Shown here: in pieces, positions 24,101 through 33,590 of the stretch
Position numbering within the stretch: position 1 is the first letter of the stretch
How the letters are laid out: every line of letters begins with the position of its first letter
Assembly (NCBI GenBank): GCA_031472005.1
Contig: PZJY01000001.1
Span: 1,240,001-1,304,000 of the forward strand
Direction: 5' to 3'
Length of the DNA: 64,000 nucleotides
DNA from: Tetracladium setigerum
Lineage: Eukaryota > Ascomycota > Leotiomycetes > Helotiales
The notes under the pieces: generated by a model
What the model was told of the DNA's origin: nothing
Seen by the model: the letters and a program-made list of their open reading frames with translations, nothing else
Database searches by the model: none
Position numbers and translations under genes: made by a program

Positions 24101-24719
24101 TCCACTCCCACCACCCCTTCCACCAATCCGATCACCCCTCCGCCCAATGCCTTCTAAATCATCAATGCGCTCCGTCGTGACCGTCAATTCTACCACAAGT
24201 ATTCAAAAATCACCAGTCAAAATCTCAAGCTTGTCAAGTCGAAACGGAATACCAAAGCGAAATAGCTCAACGACTCCACTAAAAAGTACGAAAAGTGTTC
24301 AAGTTATTCCAAATAAGCTCGTGAAACGTACTAGCACATCAGCAAACTCGAGTCCGAGTAATTTACCGATCCCGGTACGGGGTGAGAGGAAATTCGGAAG
24401 CAACTCCAGCAGATCGAGAGGTTCCGTTAGATCGAGAGGAAACAACAATGCAATAGTCGTAGACAAAGACAATGACAGAGAAGGGAAATTGGAGTCAGCA
24501 GCTCATGATCAGGTGTATCATGGTACCGAGGGAGCAGGTTTATTAGGTCCGACAAGTTCAATCGAGGGTTTGAGAAGTGGCGGTGGGGCAAGAGAGATGA
24601 GTGAGAGTGAGGTGCAGTCGATTGGGAGTAAGAGGATGGTGGATGTATTTTTGAGTTCGAGAAGGAGGAGGATTGTGAGTCCGAGTGATGAAGGGGGTGG
24701 TGCGCAGGTGTTTTTGTGA
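21192..24719 (+). CDS. Large Ser/Arg/Pro-rich disordered protein of unknown function
   Basis: One uninterrupted frame of 1175 codons from MLRRHNSRLSRRKSTSSVHS. I do not recognise a named family. Nearly the whole chain looks disordered and is rich in Ser, Arg, Pro and Asn. Islands that look conserved are KRQQSVRFAGPEAV (about 95), a basic helix SIRSKLKRVFGRGKDEPVEI (about 345), SAEWKKWMSSEVAKLERVKD (about 825) and a polyproline run PCPPPLPPPLPPIRSP (about 965). The polyproline run could bind SH3, WW or profilin partners. The many R-x-x-S sites suggest phospho-regulation, and a cytoskeletal or cortical scaffold is one guess. No signal peptide or membrane span. The start is supported by coding-like sequence beginning at this ATG. 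Confidence 0.85.
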   Translation: MLRRHNSRLSRRKSTSSVHSKHESIDPEVARHHAHVAATLAFARAQERNQADVGRSASGAPKHPPPPAPNQQPQERADQSNDGANRGIKRQQSVRFAGPEAVERHQSAGARATHSQIVSQKSLTTLRPVAMTTNAPVPAAYRPPSRSSSIGKGSISKGTAENLAIVNGAFNEYYTREDDVASTPSSYRRIRRSKSMFSPLGAPGIFYTNGSPQRSNHENGFLTHRSSDERQSIGGGLRAPKSMSFLRGGKDHMTTALRERNDAAIQLARDRFFSQTTQQRLREQPSFLFRSKAQRQEMAFRKSVRSSSGNSYGLPISSDESQPPPKESALKDVARKASRSIRSKLKRVFGRGKDEPVEIPNQQVSAKETHVRQYLGDLPVDRFSNIPHPSEPSLSQISARVPSLHRAESNQQLRPFAGSVKSARSFVTDRSDEHSRVTSWNSTGVNNTLNSQIIRAQAAEREQQRLSIINENGTHMPSASLKRPTQKNQFSAYPLINKQNNVSVPSLPTVDSARVYSALMKRIDENSPREKAALTYETNDDEPIQSLTVNSAKSLKTSRSQATIRCVSAEPSEPSSESSREHEWATEGSLDSRKLADSFGYNGSHVQQWVAADSTRPTGNSRSNVSNKENIPVRQYQRSESTIMSYHTVPELNGPSPQEMAQKNELLALPPGSKDHKVMRDSRSTFFGGTSAFPIARTPSPFRRALAESSSQGSALPFVPKRLSPLRNPLFSSGSSTDELTFGHGVGEPEIAYSESLYSRTTSGRTPDILATIPIHSLPAQPRASILPNTGGNGDAVIIDSTTYRPLVPPARGGHSVTSSMGSAEWKKWMSSEVAKLERVKDGSSNTGYINYALPTMPKSFDSRHHTREYSQINSEDTELISEQVALAKQPLAATWQNPNMPRMPILRPLVPKRSSSSLAERSVIKPISYQQQSTSITLVPPLRPILKNRSTSSLVENINNNPISVPCPPPLPPPLPPIRSPLRPMPSKSSMRSVVTVNSTTSIQKSPVKISSLSSRNGIPKRNSSTTPLKSTKSVQVIPNKLVKRTSTSANSSPSNLPIPVRGERKFGSNSSRSRGSVRSRGNNNAIVVDKDNDREGKLESAAHDQVYHGTEGAGLLGPTSSIEGLRSGGGAREMSESEVQSIGSKRMVDVFLSSRRRRIVSPSDEGGGAQVFL

Positions 24720-25759
24720 GTTATGATAGATGGGGAAATATGTACTTTTGAGGGGCTTTTGAGGAGCTTTTGATCGGGGTTGGATGAGACGTCAAGTGAT
24801 TGTATGGATCAGGGTGCTATGCTGTGGATGGATGGCGGAGATATGATTCAGGGCTAGCAGGTACTGCACTGTAAGTATTAGATACCTACTCATGATGACC
24901 GGTATATTTTAGCAGGTCAGTTTGAACAGTAGTAACTACTCAATTACCTATCCATCTTATCAGTAATGAACTTGCATATACTCTTTTAGGTCTTTTCCTT
25001 TCGGAAGAGTTACCTTTTTACTGTGATAAAAGTAACTCAGTACTTCCTAAAGGAAATTATTTTGATATTCGACTTCTTAGGAACTCTTATTACAATAAAA
25101 AGTTACCGTCAAGTTATGCAGGATATGTAGAAAAGTATTCAAAATTACTTTTTATCTCCTCGCAAAGTTGCATGTATCTCTCCTTAAAGTTATCTTGATC
25201 CCAGTAGAAAGTTACTTGACGTAGGTAGACAATGAAGCACTTACATATTCAATAAGTATCAAATTATCTCACTTGTTTCCAGATGATCTTTTGTCTCTTC
25301 CTTTCCAAGTTTGTTTTTACTCGAAAGTGGATTTTCTTTTTTTGTTGGTGGCGCTGGGGAGGAAGAGGAGGGGAGGAGGGTATTTTCTCTTTCTCATTTT
25401 CCAATTCTCAATAATGTGTAGACGAAATTAAAGTAGAATTGAACTTATGATAAGATTGTTTTTTTGGTAACTACCGCAATCAATCAGGAGCCGAAGAAGG
25501 TAGGGTAGGGTAGTAACCTGTAAGTAGTCAACTGAACCCCCCTCTCCCTCGTCCTCCCCGTCCAACAACCACAAAACCCATTTCCTTTTTCCCTCCAAAA
25601 GTTACCTTGCACATTCTTTTCTTCATCCTTCATTCCCCTCAAAGTACCTTCATTCAAACCAAAAAAAGTTCCGTGTTTCGTTTCAAAACTCAATAGTTTC
25701 ATTGAAATTCTTCAGTTCATCAAAACTCCTTCGTCTTTATCATTGAACATTATGTCTCA
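24720..25759. other. Convergent intergenic region with recurring AGTTAC motif
   Basis: No gene seen. Between about 24990 and 25220 the A/T-rich sequence repeats AGTTACC/AAAGTTAC-type words on both strands. Another AAAGTTACC occurs near 25600. Purine-rich GGAGGA runs lie near 25360. The left half is the 3' side of the disordered-protein gene and the right half the 3' side of the amine oxidase. Confidence 0.5.
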
Positions 25760-28630
25760 TCAGTAGGTGATTCCTTCGTTCTCAAAGACGCCGAGAAGTT
25801 CGTCTTCGGGAGAGAGAGCGAAGCATGAGGGTGGGCTGACGCCATCTAGACAAACACGAAAGCACGAGTGAGTTAGTATGGATATAGAGAAAGGAGGGAG
25901 AGGGAGAGAAGAAAAAGGGAGAGAATGAAAGAAAGTAAAAAGGGAAAAAAAAGGTTCAAACAACATACTCGTAAAAGGTACCGTCACATCCACCCCATCC
26001 ACCTTATTCCAGATAACCGCATTCCCAATATCCCTCGTCGCCTCCGCATCGCCCCAATTCTGCGGCGCAAACACCACGCTCGAATGCGCCTCACTCATCA
26101 ACGTGTTCGGCATATCCTCCGACCTGGTGAAATGATGCATGCCCAAATTAACCCACGCCACAATATCCTCCTGCTGCAAGGACTCTCCGTTGAAATACTT
26201 ATAGAACTCCACCAGGGGGCCTCGGGCATATTTTGGTTCAGCGCCGCGCTAGCGTAGGGCTCCGTGTCGTGCTGGCGCGACACGGCGAGGAATTGTTTGG
26301 CGTATTGCGCGGATTTGAGAAACCAGGGGGAGTGCATGGAGGGGAGGTGGATGTTGGAGATGCCTGGGGCGATGCGGTAGCCGCGTGGGACGCCCCATTT
26401 GTTGAGGTGGGCGTTGTTGTTGACGGTGTACATTGTTTGGCCGTTGGAGGGCATGTTGAGGAGACCGTCGTCCTCGCTGGTTACTTCGGTGAAGTTGAGG
26501 CGGGCCATTTCGAAGGTGCCGCGTTCGGGTACCAGGCTAGTGATAGTGTTAGTGTTTGGACGGGAGAGGAATGAGAAGAGAGGAGGGGAGGGGAGAAGAA
26601 AAAGGGAAGAAGGGAAGAAGCTTACGCTGGGTGATGTTCTCTACAACTAGTTCGGTCTTGAGGAGGGTATTCTTGGTGTCGATGATATCGAAATCAACCT
26701 TCCAGTTCATGACGTGGGTGTGGAGAGTACCAGTGAGGGTATCTGAGATTCTGGGTCCCCATTGAGCCTTATCCTCTGGTCGGTAGTAGTTGGCTTGAAG
26801 GTAGCCAGAAGCGCGAGCATCAACACTGATTGCACCATCGGTCTGTGATAAAAGTTAGTAATGTTCTTGCAGGATATTGTTGGTGTCGACTGGACCGGCT
26901 CCAGTTGCCTGTAGAAGATAGAGAGGATAGGATTGAATGTGAAAGTTTGTAAAGTACTTACGAAGAAGGTGTAATCCCACAGATAATCGTAGTTTCCTAC
27001 GGTTGCAATCACTCGAACAACAAGGGATGATCCCTTGGTGGACTGCTTGTATGAGCCTCCACTGTGACGGGTGATAGGATGACCAATGTCTGTCTCAAAC
27101 ATGCAAATTGAATTAATGTTTGTGGTTGTGCTCTCAGCGTTTTGAAAGGTGGTATTCCAATAGGTAGCATGGTACGGGCAATCATAACCTGGAATCAGAC
27201 GACCAGAAAGGCCTCCAATACCATAGAAACGATCATTGTAAGCAGTACCACTCTGGAAAGGGTTGTTTCCATTATATTGAGCGATTGCGTCTAAATTTGT
27301 TAGAAAAAATGGTATGAAATCACGTTAGAAGTTTGATAGTAATTACCTTGCAGAGAAAGCTCATAGATCACACGCTCTCCCTTAAATTTGATGTCAAAGA
27401 ATTGAATACCAACATCCCGGGTGAATCCAGTGTAGAAAGACCACCCAAGGTACTCAACATAGCGGTTTTCAACATCAACTTTGTATCGCTTACCATCAAG
27501 TTCAACACTTGTGGGTGCAAAGCGGGTCTCAAGCTCGCGGAAATCACCGATTCGATCCTTACGAAGTTGCGACTCATCGGCTGGTGTGACTGGAGACTTG
27601 ATGATTTTACCAGCAGCCCAGGCCTCATGGAATTGCTCAACAGAGGTGTAGATAACCAGATTGTACACAATCATTCGCATCTTGTACAAACTTTCGTCGG
27701 TCCCGCTAATATCGAAGCTGACGTAAAAGTCCATCATTTGATCGTACGGTGCAATTCCATTGAGCCTCCATGGGAGCCAAACAATTGAACCCGTTCCGTT
27801 ACCTGATGATGGCTTGGATACAAAGTATTGGCAATTGGAGCGTTCGTCAGCCTGACCGTAGTAGGCGATTCCCATGAGGTCTTGGGTGATATTGGCGATG
27901 CTCGACATTGTCTTTGCAACAATGGTATCAATGGCAGCGGCACGAGGTCCATCCTCGAAGCGAGCATCAAATGGAATATGAGGGGAACCAGTGTAGATGT
28001 AATCCAAAGTTTGGATGGTGGTTGTGTTGTCAACGGGCAGAGGTCCAACCTGAAGAATAAAGTGTAAGCTGATCATGGTTCTTTCAAAAGATAAAACAGC
28101 GCATAAATTCAGCCAGGTAGCGAACTAACATAGTATTCTGTAGCATCAGGTACTGGTTTTCCACCTTCATTGATCACAACACGTGCGTATCTCTTTGGCG
28201 AGGTAGCGTTGCCATCCAGATAGGCGAGGACACCAGTCTTGTTGGGATGCAGAGCTTCGATCATCCAGATGTAATTATCAGTCTGAGTGAGATTTTCGTT
28301 GGAAACCGAAGTAAGATTGAGATTTTGCTCAGGCTGGAATAGCCAGTCCACAACAGATGAGAACTCGCTGTCCGAAAGACCTAGGAAGGGGGAGGCCTTG
28401 GCAGCCCGAACTGGAATGTCTGTTGGGATCGGGCAGGTCGTACTTTTCTTGCCAGAATTGCGGCGACTGATTATTTGTGACAGTGCTTCCCTCTCAGCGA
28501 GTCGTCCAGGAGCAGTACGAGAATGAACGTCAAATTGTTTGTTTCCGACTGGGATTGTTGGCGACGAAGAGACGAGAGACAGCCAAGTAGCCAGAGCCGG
28601 TAGGGCAAGAAGAGCACGAAGAGGAGCCAT
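25760..28630 (-). CDS. Secreted copper amine oxidase, two apparent frameshifts
   Basis: Six exons: 28630-28130, 28049-27347, 27290-26962, 26842-26626, 26536-25969 and 25845-25760. Exons sum to 2404 nt; two missing bases give 2406 (801 residues). A signal peptide (MAPLRALLALPALATWLSLV) and many N-x-S/T sites indicate secretion. Catalytic features: topaquinone Tyr502 in TVGNYDYLWDY, copper ligands His552 and His554 in TGTLHTHVMNW, third copper His in NLGMHHFTRSED, and the AYNDRFYGIGG block holding the likely catalytic Asp. The enzyme oxidises primary amines to aldehydes, giving ammonia and H2O2. Both lesions, in exon 5 near 26527-26529 and 26215-26219, equal one missing base in a G run of the + strand (C in the gene). 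The first restores the family's Q-P-W-Y-P-E run, the second M-P-E-A-P-L-V-E-F-Y. A Zn2Cys6 regulator gene is divergent upstream. Confidence 0.92.
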
Positions 28631-29825
28631 GATTGCAGAGTTTTGAGGACAAAGCAGGATAGCTTTGTGACGAGAGACGAAACAGCTGTTGTTGTTGCTG
28701 CTGGTACCGAGGTGGTATGAGGGAATATGAGAACATCTTTATAGTATTTACTATTGTTACATTTTCCCATGACGCCGTCAGTAGAGATATCGGACAACCA
28801 CATCTGACTTGTTTTCGAAAGAATTTTCATCTACAATGTGAGCGAGTATACAGACTTGAAGGCAGGCTAGCCAGAGATGGCCCTGATAGCCTCGAAGGCC
28901 ATCTTCCCTCGCCATTGTGGATATTTGGATTGATGGTGGCTGATCTACGGTTCTGAGCGAGTGGGTATTGCTTGCTTCGACTCTTCAAATCCAACGATGT
29001 ACTTGTTCTCGACGTCGCTGCAGGTACGTAGAAAGGTAGGAAATGAAGATTTGTTGATTAGAAAGATTGGTAGAATTGGCCGGTGGGCTGAAGGAAAGAT
29101 GGGATGAGAGTGGACGTTGTTGACACTAGCCGCAAAGGGATCAGATAGCCCTTCGAGGTACATGAACATGTACATTCTGTAGATAGCTAGCCACCTAGGT
29201 ACAGTAGAGCACGGCGGTGCAATATGATGGAAATGGAGCTGTGGATAACAAAGGTGGAAGAGAGATGGGGATGCCAAGTCACGTAGGGAGATGCCAAGGA
29301 GATGCCAAGAAGGCACCCGAAACTCTGATAACCAGCTGGAAGCGAACACGCTAGTCATGAAGATGACTGCACGGAAGAGTTAAATGCCTTCTATTATTGT
29401 GAGTAACAGAAAGTAATGGCATAAATAGGCAGATATTTGATGATTGAGGATGCTAAAACTGAATGAAGGTTGAACGAAACATTGGCATTGATCAGCAAGT
29501 AGCGAAACTGTTTGAGCACCATCTCTGGCCAATCATCGGCAACACCGGGGAAGTATTTATTGTAGCGTAAAACCTCCTTATCGGATTCCGATACTCTACC
29601 GACCGACCCTGTTAGGATAGGAACGAACCCGTGCTCGGGCACCCCACTGTAATGCAACGGCAAATCTTCAACATCAAGTTCTACAACAGACTTCAAAACT
29701 AGGAAACCATCTCCTCTGCCGAGCGAAAGACGATGTGATCCGATCATGATCGCATCCGCTCGCTCCCAATTTTACTTGTCCCAAACCGGGCTTGATAGCC
29801 TGCAAACCAATTATCATCACCGCCA
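28631..29825. other. Divergent intergenic region between amine oxidase and Zn2Cys6 regulator
   Basis: Promoter space for both genes (about 1.2 kb). A 117-codon open frame on the minus strand (29394-29747) has no recognised motif and was not called. Layout suggests, but does not show, that the regulator could control the amine oxidase. Confidence 0.45.
28737..28743 (-). promoter_or_regulatory. TATA box of the secreted amine oxidase gene
   Basis: TATAAAG on the minus strand lies 107 nt before the ATG at 28630, a normal spacing for a TATA element with a short leader. Seen by eye only. Confidence 0.45.
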
Positions 29826-31790
29826 ATGTCAACACTAGGATATTTCCGAAGATCCAGAAACGGTATGTGGATGCAGCTAGCAATTTATTATATACCACCA
29901 CTCACTACCTACCCACCCCACACCTTGATAAGGTTATCTTCCTACCTCTTTACTCCGTACCGTCCAACTGCTTTTCGACCGCCAATCATCATTTGCTAAT
30001 TCTCGACCCTGAACACAGGTTGTGCAACATGCCGCCGCTCTCGTCTAAAGTGCGACGAGGCCAAACCATGGTGTAAACAATGCACTGAACGGGGTATCAA
30101 ATGTGATGGCTATCCCGTCAAACTTCGCTGGGTCGAAAGTACACCTACGCAAACCTTCCCTTCCAAGCAATCTTCCTCCAAGACTATCAAATCGCCAAAA
30201 TCTTCCACGTCTCGTGAATCCTTCTCGAGCAGTGTTACTGCATCGTCATCAGCCATAACAGCGATCCAAACTCATGGAAATCATGAACCTTCAACTCAGC
30301 AACTACCCCCACTTCTACGGAGCATGAACATTCTACCAGACGCAAGCAGTTGGGAAATGTACCTCTTCGACTATGACCTCGCCGTCATTTCTAAAGTCGC
30401 CTTCGTCGACTGCAACGCAGGTGCAACATTCTCCTCTGATCACATCTCCGTTGCTCTCTCGATGGGTCCCAACTCCCTCATCTTCAACTGCATCGTCGCG
30501 CATAGCGCAGCCCATCTTCACGAAGCCGGTCACGTGAGCGAGCAAATTGTGCTCTCCGAAAAACATAAAGCTTTGCGAGGTTTACGGACTGCCATTTCTT
30601 CAACCAGTATGGCCGGTTATCAGCAATCCCGTATTGATGCCGATATCGAGGAAATGAGCCTTTCTGCGTCGGGTATGCTGGTTGGAGTAGCCACTACGCA
30701 AGGCTCGCCGCCGGAAGAATGGCTGCAGCTGGTCATGGGAAGTGCGGTTCTCGCTAAAAGATGCTACGAGAAAACTCAAGGTCGACCACCATCTGAGTCT
30801 TTGTATTCAAGTGTTAGGATATTAGCTTACTTCGACATACTCTCGAGCGTACCATACCCGCGTGCACCAGCTTTACCTTCCCACATCTGGTATTCCACCC
30901 CAAATATAACTCCAAACCCAGAGCAAGATCAAGGCAGCCTCGATTCTCCCACAAATCAGCTTGATCCCATGATGGGCTATCTGACCGATGTTTTCGTCCT
31001 GGTAGCAGAATGTTCACATCTCATCTTCCGCTCTTACTCAGGCGGCATCAACAACCAAGAATTTAGCCTACAGAAAGAAAATGTCTCATTTCGCCTTTCC
31101 ACGTGGTATCCCCCATTGCCTTCATCAACAAGTCCAGAGTCATTTACTACTCTAGATTATGACTGGACAAACTCCACTCACGCAGGAGAAGCTTACAAAC
31201 ACGCAACCCAAATCTACCTCCTTCGCAGCCACAATGCACCCTCGGACTCCAAACTTGCGAAATCTCTTCTCCCGCAACTCAAATCAGCTGTTTTCGCGAT
31301 CCCTCTCGAGTCAACTTTTATATCAATGATACTTTGGCCTGCTTTTGTGCTAGGCTGTGAGACAATTGAGTTGGCTGAGCGGGATAAGGTTGAGAAACTG
31401 TTCCAAAACATTCTGTTGAAACAAGGGTTTGGGAATATTAGGGTGGCTCTAGATGCGCTTAAGAAACTCTGGGAGTTACTGGATGAACAAACAAAACCTC
31501 AGTTCACAGATGGATTTAGTCCTTGCAGTGACAGCAAAGAGGAAATTGAGATGGATGTGAAGAGGCAAAAACTGAGCTGGGTGATGTTGTGCTGGCAGAA
31601 AAATATTATTTGTAGGTGTTACCACAAGCATACCCAAATTCTTCAAATTTTCTCCCAATTTTCAGAGACCTCTGCAACAAAGAGAATTCTATCGGAGTTT
31701 CTCCAAGCAAACAAAATGCTAACATCTCAAAGTAAATCTGGCCTGAAAATAATGCCACATTGCGAACCGCACTCTGTATGCACCAGTTAG
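29826..31790 (+). CDS. Zn2Cys6 transcription factor (fungal-specific regulator)
   Basis: Exons 29826-29862 and 30019-31790 give 602 residues. Exon 1 encodes MSTLGYFRRSRNG and exon 2 begins inside the zinc cluster. Cysteines 14, 17, 24, 31, 34 and 41 have the canonical CX2CX6CX6CX2CX6C spacing (CATCRRSRLKCDEAKPWC, then KQCTERGIKC). The intron just before the first Cys pair is common in this family. A Ser/Thr-rich linker precedes a helical regulatory region (about 110-570) resembling the Fungal_trans_2 type. The protein should be a nuclear DNA-binding regulator; its target is unknown. The last 60 or so codons (after about 31610) look non-conserved. One extra T at 31613-31615 would end the protein at WVMLCWQKNIIL, a more typical family ending, so the annotated 3' end is uncertain. 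Confidence 0.88.
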
Positions 31791-32888
31791 CATTTTATGC
31801 ATTGTCCGGCAAATTATTGCGGAAAATCCAGATCGACAGGCACCGCCCATCTCAAAAAGGAGTTGGGGAAAACTTGCAAAAATGCCTGGAATACGTAAAC
31901 CCAGCTACAGCGAATCCTAGAAAAAATGCTGCTTTGTTCATCCTATCGTACAGGATACATACGAATGGGCATGACTCCCCCACCCCCCTATATACCCTAC
32001 TTCCTCTCATCAAGAGTGAGTTTTCTTTTTCCTTTTTACTTCTCCCTCACCTTCCCCATTTTAGAGGAGTTGGGACCAATTTCAATAATATTTCCATGCC
32101 CAATTCCCAAGAGCCGTTTATTGACAACAAAACAGAGGCAAATCCACCGAACCCAGCCACCGAGCCTGCCGCACACCCAAAAATTCAGATACACTTCTGT
32201 TGCTCCTTTTATATGCAGATATAAATCAATTTACTGAAGCCATATTGCACCGTGATTTTACCTGCTGTTTATACTGCTCTCACGGCTGTTATGGACGCTT
32301 TTTGTTTTCCCTTTCAAATTTCCTAAGTTCAGAATATCGGAGCTAGTACTCCGTATGTATGAATTATCTTGCTATTCGATTTCGCAGGCATTGCCAAACT
32401 ACCTACACTCCATGTGGTATGTGTGAGTGGTGGTCAGCAAGTCAATGCCTTTCACTATAAAAAGCGTGATTCGCACTACCCCGCAAATCTTCCTGATAGA
32501 TATTCCCTGTATATTTTTACTTCAAAATGTTTCATCGAGAGAGAGAGAGTGTGTGTGTGTGTGATAGTTGCTGTGAGCGCTGTTCCATTTGATGGAAAAG
32601 GCTTTGGGGATGTGTGAGGTTAGGAGGGGAAGCTGGAGATATATGTTTTTGGAAGCTAGGAAAGAGAAAGCAAACTTTTGATCTGATGGGGTTTAAAACT
32701 AAATGGTTTCTCGACAAGGATCTTAGAGTTGTTGGAGATGGTGTGAAGAGTTGTGTTATTTGCAGCAGAAGTTCATAAATGTTGGGCTTGGACAGGTGAA
32801 AATTTCAGGTTTCACACCTCCGAATACCGTTGACACAATGATGTGATCTCTCTCCTCCTCTGCACCTGCGAATACCAAAATCCCAACT
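31791..32888. other. Convergent intergenic region
   Basis: 3' flanks of the regulator and the DUF1961-like gene. Contains a TACTCCGTA 9-mer at about 32347 and a GA/GT microsatellite near 32537. No gene supported. Confidence 0.5.
32537..32563. repeat. (GA)n(GT)n microsatellite
   Basis: A short GA run switches directly to a GT run. Simple sequence in the region 3' of the DUF1961-like gene. Confidence 0.8.
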
Positions 32889-33590
32889 TTACAACGACCA
32901 AACTTCCAAATTTCGATACTGTGCAACCAAGGGCTGCATCTGCCTCAAAGCAATACGACCTCCACGAACCACCGGTCCTGTCTCAGTCTTGGTATCATCC
33001 CAGCTGAACAACACCAATCCATTAACCGAAAAGCTCACATCCCGCTTATCCTTCACAACCTCAACCTTATAAAAGGCTCCCGCCGCATCCACAACTGGCG
33101 GCAGTGGATCCGCACCCTGAGCAACCAAATTGAAGCCTGGCGACTTTCGCAAATTGGCAACGTGGAAAGCACGCTCCTCGGGCCAGCGGCGACGATAGTA
33201 CGATGCGTGAAGAAGGCGGATGTCGCTGGAGTGATATTGAGGATAGGCACCAGTGCGCGGTTTGAGGGATTTGTCGAAGATGCTGCCGCCGTCGACGGAG
33301 GTGGCGCCGAAGAAGAACATGGCGAGACCGGGTTCTTGTCGGGGTGAGAATTCCCAGCTGATCCGGATGCGGTCGGGGAAGACTTCGGGGAGCCAGTAGA
33401 CGAAGTAGTCGGCTGGCCCGCCGGCACCGCCGAGTTCGAGCGTGTTGTTGGCGACGGTGGCTGTGAGGGGGCCTTCGGCGATCCAGGTTGAGATGGAACT
33501 GCTGTCGTTGAAGGTGTTACGATATAGCAGCTTCTCGGACACTGCGGTGGTGGCCATCACCAAGACTGTGGACAGGTGTGACAAGCGCAT
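32889..33590 (-). CDS. Secreted DUF1961-like protein (YesU-type jelly-roll)
   Basis: Single exon of 233 residues. The N-terminus (MRLSHLSTVLVMATTAVSE) is a likely signal peptide. The body matches what I know of the DUF1961 family: an F-N-D start, LAMFFFGATSVDGGSIFD, YHSSDIRLLHASYYRRRWPE, NLRKSPGFNLVAQGADPLPP, and a final strand RGGRIALRQMQPLVAQYRNL. The bacterial member YesU lies in a rhamnogalacturonan-use locus. By analogy this may bind or act on plant cell-wall polysaccharide outside the cell, but no catalytic residue can be assigned. Length is close to the family norm. It sits alone beside a gene-poor block. Confidence 0.8.
   Translation of the reverse strand: MRLSHLSTVLVMATTAVSEKLLYRNTFNDSSSISTWIAEGPLTATVANNTLELGGAGGPADYFVYWLPEVFPDRIRISWEFSPRQEPGLAMFFFGATSVDGGSIFDKSLKPRTGAYPQYHSSDIRLLHASYYRRRWPEERAFHVANLRKSPGFNLVAQGADPLPPVVDAAGAFYKVEVVKDKRDVSFSVNGLVLFSWDDTKTETGPVVRGGRIALRQMQPLVAQYRNLEVWSL

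Noticed and set aside
25846..25968. Coding reading of the last amine oxidase intron
   Set aside because: The 123-nt intron is a multiple of three without a stop, but its translation is Phe/Ser/Leu-rich junk and both splice sites are canonical.
29394..29747. 117-codon open frame on the minus strand next to the Zn2Cys6 gene
   Set aside because: No family motif, no clear promoter, and it crowds the divergent start. Not supported as a gene.
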